Below are positions 37,421 to 46,167 of a DNA stretch of 64,000 nt, one piece after another; position 1 is the first letter of the stretch, and each line of letters begins with the position of its first letter. Below the pieces are notes generated by a model that did not search any database, was not told the DNA's origin, and saw only the letters and a list, made by a program, of their open reading frames with translations. Source of the DNA: Cytobacillus gottheilii (GTDB lineage: Bacteria > Bacillota > Bacilli > Bacillales > Cytobacillaceae); contig NZ_LT800494.1 of the NCBI RefSeq assembly GCF_900166665.1, forward strand, positions 4,504,383 through 4,568,382. The letters are read 5' to 3'. Made by a program: the position numbers and the translations under genes.

Positions 37421-37571
37421 GAATCTTCATCATCATTATATTCATTTTTAGAGAAAAATACAACACTTTCTTTAAATTTTTTTTAACTCTAAAGATTTTT
37501 TGATTCTTTGAGAAGGAGATACCAGTGTTTGTTTAGCTAAAACATCTAACATAAATTAATTAATTTGACAC

Positions 37572-38444
37572 TTATACTAAGGATTCTTCTCTTGTTTCAT
37601 ATTTAACATTTATTTCCTCGTCCAAGGTTAATCCTAGCTCATTCAGCTTTTCGGGGTTTATAAAATTAGCTTTTCTTGTTGTTTCCTTATCCTCTATATT
37701 AACTTCTACCTCTTTAATAATAATTAATTTTTCATTTTTAAAATAATCCAGTATTGCAGAGGAATCAGATGGTTGCAAATTAAAACTTGACTCATCATTC
37801 AAAAATTCTAAAATATTTTTTTGATAAATTACTGTCAGAGGTTTAGAACCGTATTTAACAAATAGTCTATTCATTCCTTTATTAATACAATTTAAGTATT
37901 TTAACTTTTCCTCATCACTTGATTCTATATCTTCTATATCAAAAGGTCTGTATGTTTCCACACCTAAAATATCCTCAATCTTCTTTACATTAATCCTAGT
38001 TTTTAGGCTTTCTACGTATCTTTTTTTTACTTTAGATTCTAAGTATAAAAGAGTTATTTCTTTATCTTGATAACTAAGCTCTAAAATTAGAGGAAGCATA
38101 TCAGAATCCGAGGAAACAATTACATAGTGTTCGAACTTACGAGTATTATATAGCGATTTAATTACATCAATCGCCAAAGCTAAATCAGACGCATTGGTTT
38201 TTCCATCTCCAATGGAATTAATATGCCGTAACTCTACTAAATTCTCCTGTAGATCACTTATTTCATTATTTGCTGTCTTAAAGTCACAAAACGCTTTAAT
38301 AAGTTGGACTGAATTTTCCTCTCCTAATGCTAAATGTTCTAGTATTTTTTTTACTACTTCACTTGTTTTAAACTGGGAATATGATTCATTAATAGAACGG
38401 TATAAATTATCATAATCCATATATACTGCTGTCGCTTTCCCCAT
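37572..38444 (-). CDS. NYN-domain (LabA/PIN-like) protein
   Basis: Protein of 290 residues. The N-terminal half is a NYN/DUF88 PIN-like nuclease domain with acidic active-site residues in YMDYDNLY (about residues 8-15), NASDLALAIDV and SSDSDMLPLI. The C-terminal half (about 170-290) is a charged, winged-helix-like region of unknown role. NYN proteins are usually RNases. It lies at the end of the tns gene block, where Tn7 has tnsE, and is transcribed the same way, so it may be an accessory or defence protein of the element. Confidence 0.8.
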   Translation of the reverse strand: MGKATAVYMDYDNLYRSINESYSQFKTSEVVKKILEHLALGEENSVQLIKAFCDFKTANNEISDLQENLVELRHINSIGDGKTNASDLALAIDVIKSLYNTRKFEHYVIVSSDSDMLPLILELSYQDKEITLLYLESKVKKRYVESLKTRINVKKIEDILGVETYRPFDIEDIESSDEEKLKYLNCINKGMNRLFVKYGSKPLTVIYQKNILEFLNDESSFNLQPSDSSAILDYFKNEKLIIIKEVEVNIEDKETTRKANFINPEKLNELGLTLDEEINVKYETREESLV

Positions 38445-38571
38445 ATCTATACCCCTTAAATTAAAATTAGTAATAATTTCCTAAATTTATTATACTGAAA
38501 ACCCCTCTTTTTTACTATAGAATAGTAGACACTTTTCAAAACACTATGTAATCACTTGCACCGGGATACTA

Positions 38572-40428
38572 TTAAATACTGAAATTAGTAATTTGTCGTA
38601 TGTACTCACTTACCTCTTCGTAGAACTTTTTATTAATCCCGGCATTCCTAAGCACCTTCCATACCTTTATTTCATCTTCGTCATTATTCATTAAACCAAT
38701 TACATAACCTATTCTTCGTACACGAAAATCCTTTTCTGACTCACAAACATCATCTACCAATGCTTTGGTTTTTGGCATCTTATCTAAATGTTGCTCCAAT
38801 AACGCTCTTTCTCCAATTACATCACCAATCCTCTTAACTGTAACCCTTTTAGGCTTATCGTTGTAATATCTAATTTCATCCATAGACTTTTGTACACTAG
38901 CTAATATCTCTTGGTCTCTTTTCTGCCAATCCACTCTCTTATTATCGTTTCTTCTCTTTTTCAAATTAGGTGAATTATTTTGAAGCCACTCATTATCATT
39001 TCTATATAGATAGGCATAAGTTGCTGGATTAATATTTCTTAGTTGAGTCTTAGATAGCCGTGGATTCTCGCCTTGCAGCTGCATCCAAACTTGTCGATAT
39101 CTTTCGATAGTTCCACTCTCATCCTGCTTCAAAACTTCTTTTGTTGATTTCTCTATCCCCTCTTTTTCTGATTTATATTTAATCACAGTTCCGGGATCAA
39201 CATTTAATCTTCGAGCAATCTCCCGATAACTGAGTTTTTCTTCTAACAAAGTTTTTAATACCTTGTTCCATATAGGACCAAAATCCATAATCCGTGTATA
39301 GCGGTACTGTCCTGTTTTTTCTGGGTCCTGTCCTTTTCTTGTATAAGAAAATCCACATACAGGACAAGTAAATCTCCCAATAGGTTTCTTTGTTTTCTCA
39401 CATATTCTTACAGTTACTTCATCAATAACCTTCTTATGATACTTGGGACAAACGACATTAAGGCAAGGCCATTTAGGCTTTCCGAAAGGATAACTTTCAA
39501 AAGAATTGCCCTTAAATATTGAGTTAGTATCTAATCCAAGAAAGGTTAGCATTAGAATGTGATAATAAGGATGAAATGACTTTCGATGTTTACGGGATAT
39601 ATTGGCTATCCAAGAATCGGATTGCCGTATTTTCACATGCAGATTTTCCAAAACTTGCTGTGAAAAATATGTATGAAAATCATCATACAACTTTTTCTGA
39701 TAAACCTGTCCTCTATAACTAGCGTAACCTTTTTCCATTAAATGATAGCGATAAAACTTTGTGAAATGGGAAAAGCATTGATTTTGATATTTCCTATTCA
39801 ATAAATGCTCTGCTCGTAAAACAATATCCTTGAGATGTATTAGGTTGTTCTCAGTTATTTTTCTCTTTCTTTTCAAATCACAGTTGCTGGTGGTTGGTAA
39901 GATAAAAGCATGTTTATTAGAATGAGTTATCAATACATCGCTATCCTCTAACCACAACTCATGCTTAGCACAAATGAGATTTCCAGGTAACTGATGAAGG
40001 CGATGCCAGTACAATTCTCGATACGTAGCTATATCTTCTTCAGCACAGGCTGAACAATATTTTAAATACCTGTTTTGTGGTATCGAACTTGCCATAATAC
40101 CCGATTGCATATAAATCTTCTTTCCGTCATCACTTGTCATAGACTCATAAATTGATTGAGCCTTTTCTGTTGGCAAGAACACTGTATAAAAAGGATACAT
40201 TGTATGTTTCTCTATAAGCATCTGTTCGTTCAATGTCGTGTTTTTAGGCAAATGCTGAACTAGAGAGGCAATTCCAGATGGCAAAAATACCGAAGCACTT
40301 ATCGTCCTCTTACCGAATAAATCTTCCAATGTGTGTTTCCAAAAAACATTTCCTGATCGGATGTGATACCGAGCAATAATACTATATAAAAGTTCATCAG
40401 GATATGGGGTTGGGAATTGTATAATCAT
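38572..40428 (-). CDS. tnsD: TnsD/TniQ-family target-selection protein
   Basis: Protein choosing the insertion site for a Tn7-like transposon. 618 residues: N-terminal TniQ domain (IIQFPTPYPDELLYSIIAR start), a zinc finger with CSAC at Cys125/Cys128 and CAKH at Cys153/His156, a second Cys cluster (ICEKTKKPIGRFTCPVCGF), and C-terminal DNA-binding region with YREIARRLNVDPGTVIKY. Overlaps tnsC by four bases (ATGA). The target site it recognises is not evident; glmS is not present in the window. Confidence 0.9.
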   Translation of the reverse strand: MIIQFPTPYPDELLYSIIARYHIRSGNVFWKHTLEDLFGKRTISASVFLPSGIASLVQHLPKNTTLNEQMLIEKHTMYPFYTVFLPTEKAQSIYESMTSDDGKKIYMQSGIMASSIPQNRYLKYCSACAEEDIATYRELYWHRLHQLPGNLICAKHELWLEDSDVLITHSNKHAFILPTTSNCDLKRKRKITENNLIHLKDIVLRAEHLLNRKYQNQCFSHFTKFYRYHLMEKGYASYRGQVYQKKLYDDFHTYFSQQVLENLHVKIRQSDSWIANISRKHRKSFHPYYHILMLTFLGLDTNSIFKGNSFESYPFGKPKWPCLNVVCPKYHKKVIDEVTVRICEKTKKPIGRFTCPVCGFSYTRKGQDPEKTGQYRYTRIMDFGPIWNKVLKTLLEEKLSYREIARRLNVDPGTVIKYKSEKEGIEKSTKEVLKQDESGTIERYRQVWMQLQGENPRLSKTQLRNINPATYAYLYRNDNEWLQNNSPNLKKRRNDNKRVDWQKRDQEILASVQKSMDEIRYYNDKPKRVTVKRIGDVIGERALLEQHLDKMPKTKALVDDVCESEKDFRVRRIGYVIGLMNNDEDEIKVWKVLRNAGINKKFYEEVSEYIRQITNFSI

Positions 40429-42038
40429 GAAACATCACGCTCAGGGTAATCCTGCTTAATTACTCCAGCATCTAGTAGTGCTTGATACGCAATTATTTGT
40501 TGTTCTTTCCCTTTTTTTATAATGGTTCTTAGGTCGTTACTTATTACTTTATCCGTACTTTTTTCATTATTGTTTAATAGAAGAAAAACATCTTTTACGA
40601 CTTGTGATACATCCCTTATTTGATTGTTCTCAGAAACAACTTTTTGTGCTGCCTTAACAGCAACATCATTATTAAAACCTAGCATCCCTAAACGGAAAAC
40701 AGTATCATCAATTAATTGTACTTGCTCATTTTTCCGTTCGGCTCCTTCTTGGAGTGAGTTCAGTACCTGATTTTGATCAACAATAATCCGTTCTTGTTCA
40801 ATAAAGTCCTCAATATTTGGTAGCATTATGTCGTCATATTTTACTAGCTTGCTATAGTCCTTGCTCTTTAATGTATTTAGCATAGGCTGAACCATTTTTA
40901 ATTCTTCTTGAGCCACTTGTTTAATTAACGCAGTGGTAATCTTTTCATTACCACTACTAATAGCACGTAGCTGCACCATCATATAGAGCTTAATTGCGAT
41001 GTCTGCAATTCCTTGAGACTCATTATATAGGGTTGAAGAAATTTGTTCTGTAATCGGTGATTCCTCTTTTGTCCACTGATATTTCCACATACCCTGAACA
41101 AATAAATCCCAAATAGCATCTTTTTCAAATCTATCCCACATGATGTTCCCCATATTAGTGCTTCTTCTTGCTTGTCTAAACTGTGATTGTAAGACATCCA
41201 TTGCCTTTGGGGTTCCAACCATAATGAGAGGGATATTTATCGTATTGATTAACGCTGTAAAAAAGTTTAATATCTGTGCTGAGCTAGAGCTTTTTATACC
41301 CTTTAAATGTTGTAACTCGTCCAGGAATAGCATGCCAAGGTTTATACTTTTAGCAATCTGAGCCATAATGGGCATTAGCTGACTTGTTGACAAATGACTG
41401 TTTACGTATCTATTAAAATAGTTGGAGCCTAGAAGTAGATCTACTTGATACATAAAATCGTAAATAATGGTTTTTACGGAACCATCAAAAGGGGTTTCAA
41501 TTTTTAAATAGGTTACTTGATAGTGATTTAAGGCTTGCCCTTTATATGAAACATGAGAAATGACCTGTGGAATGGTTTGCAAGACTCGCTGTAATGTACG
41601 TGTTTTTCCTACACCTGAGACCCCCAAAATACTCAATGTTTGTCCTGTCTGGATAATAGACTTATCAAAAGACTTATTTTGTATATTATTCCAGTTATCC
41701 ACAAAAGTTTGTGCATAAGTAGAACTTACTGGATTGCGATAGGTATAACCAGTTCTAATTAACCTAGATATTGATGACTCAATTCTTAGATGGATCGGGA
41801 TAGCTTGAAAATAATGCAGCAACCTAGAAATTAGATGAACTCTCTGATGGTCATTCAAATATCTTTCTTCCTTATTATATGGAGGATACATGCTTAGACG
41901 GTCAATGACTTCCTCCTGAGAATAGATTGGCGGCAACGCCTCTATAAGAGGATTGCCTTGATATTCCAATATCTCTTGTTCCCTATATTCTGCAATTTGT
42001 GCCTCAGTTCCATTATGTAATTCAATTATCTCCATCAT
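40425..42038 (-). CDS. tnsC: TnsC-family AAA+ regulator
   Basis: ATPase linking target selection (TnsD) to the transposase. 537 residues with Walker A GVSGVGKT (about 139-146), Walker B LGMLFLDE (about 234-241) followed by LQHLKG, and a sensor region PLIMVGTPKA. The first 17 bases overlap tnsB, and the end overlaps tnsD. Typical of Tn7-like elements. Confidence 0.9.
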   Translation of the reverse strand: MMEIIELHNGTEAQIAEYREQEILEYQGNPLIEALPPIYSQEEVIDRLSMYPPYNKEERYLNDHQRVHLISRLLHYFQAIPIHLRIESSISRLIRTGYTYRNPVSSTYAQTFVDNWNNIQNKSFDKSIIQTGQTLSILGVSGVGKTRTLQRVLQTIPQVISHVSYKGQALNHYQVTYLKIETPFDGSVKTIIYDFMYQVDLLLGSNYFNRYVNSHLSTSQLMPIMAQIAKSINLGMLFLDELQHLKGIKSSSSAQILNFFTALINTINIPLIMVGTPKAMDVLQSQFRQARRSTNMGNIMWDRFEKDAIWDLFVQGMWKYQWTKEESPITEQISSTLYNESQGIADIAIKLYMMVQLRAISSGNEKITTALIKQVAQEELKMVQPMLNTLKSKDYSKLVKYDDIMLPNIEDFIEQERIIVDQNQVLNSLQEGAERKNEQVQLIDDTVFRLGMLGFNNDVAVKAAQKVVSENNQIRDVSQVVKDVFLLLNNNEKSTDKVISNDLRTIIKKGKEQQIIAYQALLDAGVIKQDYPERDVS

Positions 42039-44148
42039 AAAGCACTTCCTTTTGTTTCTTTCGGAAAATATCCAACACTTTTACCGGTTCAGTATCATGA
42101 TTTACTTCGTTCGATTGCTTTCCAATGTTATTTTGATCCACCACGGTTTGTTTTTCCCTTTTAAATATTTCTCTCTCTTTTTCTCGATTTTCTCTAATAT
42201 TCTTTATATCTTTAGGAACCTCACCATTTAAGATTTGATTGTTAGCCTCTTTTTTCGCCATTTTAACAATCTCCTCTATGTCCTGAGCTAATTGAATTGC
42301 TCCATTTAAACTGCTTTCCTCATATTCTGCCTCTTGTTGCTTTCTTTCAGTTTTTAAACTCACAACTTCTTCCATCTTTACACCACGATACATTTCGTAT
42401 TGTTCGATTAATGAACAAACTTCATAGTTCAACCTATCTATACGAATATAAATATTAGATACGTCTTGAGGATCATAATGCACCCCCATACTCCAACTGC
42501 CTTTTATTCGAGCCTTAGAAAACCACCGTTCTTTCAATGCTTTCGCACAAGTATAATAGAGACCTCCAAAGTTGATTCCTTTCGGGGTGATTTTTGCACT
42601 AGCTTTAGGTAAAACACTACTTCTGATCGCATCTAAAGGCATAGTTCTCAGTAATCCTGTTCCTTTACGCAAACCCCACTTAAATATTTCTATCGGTATT
42701 GGTGGGACCTTTTCTGCTATCATACTTTGCGTTAACGGGTAGTCCGATAAATAATTATGATTGTTATAATATAGAACCGTTCTGACTAAAATTTGGACGT
42801 ACTCGTTTAGGTTTAACACTGCTTTCTTCCTGTAATCCTTTCCTCCACGCTTCATAAAATCTTTTTGGACCGCCCCAGGGAGGAATGGAGAGATGTGGTC
42901 CTGAAGAATGTCAAAGTATTTTTCGCATACGGCCTTTAGCTCAGGTCTGTACGGACCTAAATTTTGGATCTTAATGTTTAAATCCGCCGTGATTTGTGTT
43001 AATTCATTGGAAATCAACTCACTACCCCGATCCGCCAAAATAGTATGCGGAAGATAATGAATAGGCCAATCATTTTCATCAATATCCATATCGAGGGTCC
43101 GCTTGCAAAATTCCTTTTTATCTTCAAAGGCATTTGCAAGAGCCAACCTCAACGATTCTTTTGACATATTTTGAATTCCTGCATATACAGAAACAATACA
43201 CCTGGAAAAAATATCCACAGTTAAATAAATGACAGGACGGCCAATCACTATATTCCTATCAAAACTTGAAACTAAATAAACATCACCAATGGTTGCATCA
43301 ATGGCATATGTACCTATCCCCATAGAATCTTCTGTGGCTGAACCGGTTATAGCACGATAGTTTTGTAAAAATTCCCTTCTGCCCTCTCTTTTATGAATGG
43401 CATCTTCCGGTTTGTACCACTTGCGATACCAATAATAGAATTGGTCATATGAAATAATTGGCTTATCTAAATCTAATACTTTATAGCCTGACTTTTCATC
43501 CTCTTTGGAGAAATACTCCTTTACCATTTGCTGATAAGCATATTTTAATGAGGGTTTAGAACGAATAAAGTAGTATTTTTCTAGGCTAATTCTAATGATT
43601 TTCTTCCATTCATCGGTTATTGCTGCCCTTTGAATAGAGGAAGAGTAAGCGAAGGGTCTTCCTGCCTTTTTGATATATTTACGTTCCTTTCCTTGCTGTT
43701 TCCCACACTTATTAAAGTCGGGTAAGAGAGCATTCTTTACCATCCCTCTCGACCAATATCGTTTTAAATATTGTCGAATGGTCTTTGTGCTAAGGAAAAA
43801 ATCCTTACTGGCCATTTTTATTAGCTCTGATCTCCTCTTTGGAATAAAAATGTCAGGAATTAAATAGATTTGATTTATTACTATCCATGCTTTATCACGT
43901 TTTTCAATTTCTATCCCAGATAAATCTTCTTCTTTCACGCTGAACGCCCACGGTTCAGTTGCAACCTTTGTAATCTCACCTTTGATCAAAGAGGATTCTA
44001 TACTGTGTATTTCCTCACTGTAAGGAAATGATGGTTCACGGACATTAACTAGAAAACAAAGTTGATGCTCATTATCGACCCAAACTACCCTTTGAATAAA
44101 TTCAGGATTTTCAGTGCTTTGTAATAAATCATTAATTACCAACTGCAT
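42022..44148 (-). CDS. tnsB: TnsB-family DDE transposase
   Basis: Retroviral-integrase-fold transposase that binds the ends and cuts their 3' strands. 708 residues. N-terminal DNA-binding regions precede the catalytic core, where the DDE triad can be placed at Asp284 (YAIDATIG), Asp373 (ILADRGSEL) and Glu409 (ELKAVCEKYFD), a D-E distance of 36. A Lys-rich C-terminal tail probably contacts TnsC. Overlaps tnsA by 17 bases and tnsC by 17. The triad is intact. Confidence 0.93.
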   Translation of the reverse strand: MQLVINDLLQSTENPEFIQRVVWVDNEHQLCFLVNVREPSFPYSEEIHSIESSLIKGEITKVATEPWAFSVKEEDLSGIEIEKRDKAWIVINQIYLIPDIFIPKRRSELIKMASKDFFLSTKTIRQYLKRYWSRGMVKNALLPDFNKCGKQQGKERKYIKKAGRPFAYSSSIQRAAITDEWKKIIRISLEKYYFIRSKPSLKYAYQQMVKEYFSKEDEKSGYKVLDLDKPIISYDQFYYWYRKWYKPEDAIHKREGRREFLQNYRAITGSATEDSMGIGTYAIDATIGDVYLVSSFDRNIVIGRPVIYLTVDIFSRCIVSVYAGIQNMSKESLRLALANAFEDKKEFCKRTLDMDIDENDWPIHYLPHTILADRGSELISNELTQITADLNIKIQNLGPYRPELKAVCEKYFDILQDHISPFLPGAVQKDFMKRGGKDYRKKAVLNLNEYVQILVRTVLYYNNHNYLSDYPLTQSMIAEKVPPIPIEIFKWGLRKGTGLLRTMPLDAIRSSVLPKASAKITPKGINFGGLYYTCAKALKERWFSKARIKGSWSMGVHYDPQDVSNIYIRIDRLNYEVCSLIEQYEMYRGVKMEEVVSLKTERKQQEAEYEESSLNGAIQLAQDIEEIVKMAKKEANNQILNGEVPKDIKNIRENREKEREIFKREKQTVVDQNNIGKQSNEVNHDTEPVKVLDIFRKKQKEVLYDGDN

Positions 44149-44977
44149 ACCTTACATCACCACCATTTTCACCAGTAAATTCAATATGATAATTTTCAAT
44201 TTTATTAGTCAAATAGATTTTCCTGCTTAAATCCATGCTTACTTCTTTATGGGCTATCAAATGTTTAAATAAGATTAGACCCAATCCTTCATCCAAGCTA
44301 TATTCTCTTTCCAATCGGGAAAAAATGCCTTGAAACGTATCCGATTTATTAGACAAATACTGAACTATATCTCTTTTTAAGTGGGGCAAATTCAAAGTAA
44401 GCAATGGATAATCTTGAATGTCATAGGAGTTCAATGCCCAGCCAATATTTCGTGCCAATTGTTTATTGATTTCTTTTTCTGTCACAATTCCAAAATCAAT
44501 CCCTTTCTTTTCAAAATACCTTCTTTGTAGTTCCAATCTTTGCAAGGTTGCATTTTTCTCTAACTCCTGTGATTGCTTAATTATTCTTGCTTGATAATAA
44601 GGTTCTCCATTTTCCCCCTTCCTTGTTACAAAAAAAGAAACCGTAAAGATATGTGGTACTTGTGTCTTCGTATCAAATAGTTTCTTTGTAAGCTCCTCAT
44701 CCACTTGGATATTCATGTCATGGAAATCTAGTAAAGGGTACTGCTCCCTTATGTCAGTAACATGGTCGTCAAATTCCAATAAGTAGAAGTAATATAACTG
44801 CATATCGCTTAATAGATGGTAGACCCTTTGAGTGGTATGACCAAAAATACGAGTAGATCTTCCTTTCGATGCTATGTCTTGAACTTGCAGCCATGGTTTA
44901 TAGTCTTTTCCTGTTCCTTGACCTCGTTTTTCCATTAGGAACCTTTTAATAGTTGTTTCATTCCATTCTCTAATCAT
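44132..44977 (-). CDS. tnsA: TnsA-family endonuclease with altered catalytic residue
   Basis: Endonuclease subunit that in Tn7 cuts the 5' strands at the ends. The product has 281 residues from ATG 44977, after a GGGGG-containing site. The restriction-fold core shows Glu78 in DIREQYPL and Lys134 in ARIIKQSQEL, but the middle metal-binding Asp, expected in a TTDF-like strand, is Ser114 (IFTVSFFVT; codon TCT). In Tn7 loss of this Asp turns cut-and-paste into replicative transposition. The start overlaps the upstream AraC-like gene by eight bases. Confidence 0.88.
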   Translation of the reverse strand: MIREWNETTIKRFLMEKRGQGTGKDYKPWLQVQDIASKGRSTRIFGHTTQRVYHLLSDMQLYYFYLLEFDDHVTDIREQYPLLDFHDMNIQVDEELTKKLFDTKTQVPHIFTVSFFVTRKGENGEPYYQARIIKQSQELEKNATLQRLELQRRYFEKKGIDFGIVTEKEINKQLARNIGWALNSYDIQDYPLLTLNLPHLKRDIVQYLSNKSDTFQGIFSRLEREYSLDEGLGLILFKHLIAHKEVSMDLSRKIYLTNKIENYHIEFTGENGGDVRYAVGN

Positions 44978-45323
44978 TCGGTATCCCCCTACTCCCTCTT
45001 TCTTGAAGAATAATGTGTTCATTATCAATTGCTGAATCAACAGTTGTTTTGAATTCACATTTAAAAAGATTAGAATATTCATCCCAACCATTAAATGGAG
45101 AGTAATTTTTATCCTGTGAATCATTAATACGACATAATTCTTCTTTTATCAGTGTTAATTGCCTACGGATTAAATAACGTAAGAACTGTGACCCTGTTAC
45201 TTTTTGGAATTCAGAAACAAAATCAACATAAGAACAACCCGCCAATTCTTCTACATGTTTATTGCAAATCTCATCATGATAATGCTCATCAATGTATTGA
45301 ATGACAGCATTAATTTTGTCCAT
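44970..45323 (-). CDS. AraC-type HTH protein overlapping tnsA
   Basis: Small protein of 117 residues consisting essentially of an AraC-type double helix-turn-helix: INAVIQYIDEHYHDEICN-like first helix, ELAGCSYVDFVSEFQKVTGS, then FLRYLIRRQLTLIKEEL and a weaker second HTH. It lacks a sensor domain. Its end overlaps the tnsA start by eight bases, so it is the first gene of the tns operon. It may regulate transposition or bind the transposon end; I know of no standard Tn7 counterpart. Confidence 0.7.
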   Translation of the reverse strand: MDKINAVIQYIDEHYHDEICNKHVEELAGCSYVDFVSEFQKVTGSQFLRYLIRRQLTLIKEELCRINDSQDKNYSPFNGWDEYSNLFKCEFKTTVDSAIDNEHIILQERGSRGIPND

Positions 45324-45351
45324 CGTTTAGTAAGCCCCCTTAAATATAAAA

Positions 45352-45427
45352 AAGCATTTGTTGCGTTGACTTTTGTCAAAACGGATTGTTTTTTTTCTCC
45401 GTATAACAAAGTCAGCAACAAATGCCT
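45352..45427 (-). terminator. Long inverted repeat downstream of the recombinase gene
   Basis: GCATTTGTTGC-(GT)-TGACTTT at 45354-45373 pairs with AAAGTCAGCAACAAATGC at 45408-45425, leaving a two-base bulge. An inner ACGGA/TCCGT stem lies within, and a T run follows on the minus strand. It could be a terminator, but its length and place beside a tyrosine recombinase also fit a recombination site. Confidence 0.65.
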
Positions 45428-45432
45428 CTATT

Positions 45433-46002
45433 TTATAAATTAACTTGTAAGTACAATTCATCAAGATCTTCTTGTAATATTCCAAGATACCTTTTAGTTT
45501 CCGCAACGGACCTATGATTAAGGGCTATACATATGTAATCAAGTGATATGCCTTTCTTAAAAGCCCAATAGCCCCAAGTTTTTCTCATTCCGTGCGTTGA
45601 GAATTTCTCTGTTATCCCTACCATATCACAGGCTTCATTCAACATTGATGCAGCATATTGCCTGGTGATAGGTTGATTGGTTCCCTTTCTACTGGTAAAA
45701 AGGAAGTCCTCCTGTTTCTTATCAGGAAACTCTCTATTAAATTCTTTAATACTTTTCGCTAAATTTGGCGTAATCGGGAACCGCTTATATTTACCAGTCT
45801 TCTTTTCATTCACTTCGATAAACTCTGTTGGCTTCCTACCGTCCCACACTTGATTCACCTTTAACATCAAAATGTCAGAAATTCTTAGAGCTGATGAAAT
45901 ACCGACCATAAAAAGCAAATAGTCTCTTTTATTTTTCCCTCGAAGGTATCCTTTCACCGCTTCAAGTTGTTTTAAATCTCGAATCGGATGAACAACTTTC
46001 AC
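45433..46002 (-). CDS. Tyrosine recombinase, catalytic domain only
   Basis: Site-specific recombinase of 189 residues lacking the usual N-terminal arm-binding domain. The catalytic residues are visible: Arg in ALRISDILML, Lys in NEKKTGKYK, HGMRKT, the His in LNHRS and the nucleophile Tyr in RYLGI. GTG start at 46002 after AGGAGGTGA. Such short recombinases often resolve plasmid or transposon cointegrates. It lies just upstream of the tns operon, with a long inverted repeat next to it. Confidence 0.9.
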   Translation of the reverse strand: MKVVHPIRDLKQLEAVKGYLRGKNKRDYLLFMVGISSALRISDILMLKVNQVWDGRKPTEFIEVNEKKTGKYKRFPITPNLAKSIKEFNREFPDKKQEDFLFTSRKGTNQPITRQYAASMLNEACDMVGITEKFSTHGMRKTWGYWAFKKGISLDYICIALNHRSVAETKRYLGILQEDLDELYLQVNL

Positions 46003-46147
46003 TTTAGTTCACCTCCTGTATGAATCTTACATATTCATTGTAAATCTCTATTTGAGTAAGATTCAACAGCCTAGAGGCAAAATCCAAAAATAAAAATGCC
46101 GATTTTATAGGATTTCCTTGTTTACACAACAGGGTTTTGTAAAGTAA

Positions 46148-46167
46148 AGAATCCTCACTAGGATTCT
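46148..46167 (-). terminator. Terminator of the unknown 297-residue gene
   Basis: AGAATCCT and AGGATTCT pair with a four-base loop, overlapping the stop, with TTTACTTTAC following. Confidence 0.7.

Larger units (their letters stand above)
20360..45323. mobile_element. Tn7-like element carrying metal resistance (right end not located)
   Basis: The Tn7-type genes tnsA-tnsB-tnsC-tnsD are complete at one end of a block of mercury, cadmium and arsenic resistance genes, and TnsB-site-like repeats lie at the other. In Tn7 tnsA lies nearest the right end and cargo lies between tnsD and the left end, which matches this layout. The limit at 45323 is only the last gene of the tns operon; the element may extend into the recombinase and restriction genes. 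Confidence 0.6.

Noticed and set aside
44970..45124. Longer tnsA start reading into the AraC-like gene
   Set aside because: The extra 49 residues are in the frame of a different gene and lack conserved sequence; ATG 44977 has a proper ribosome binding site.
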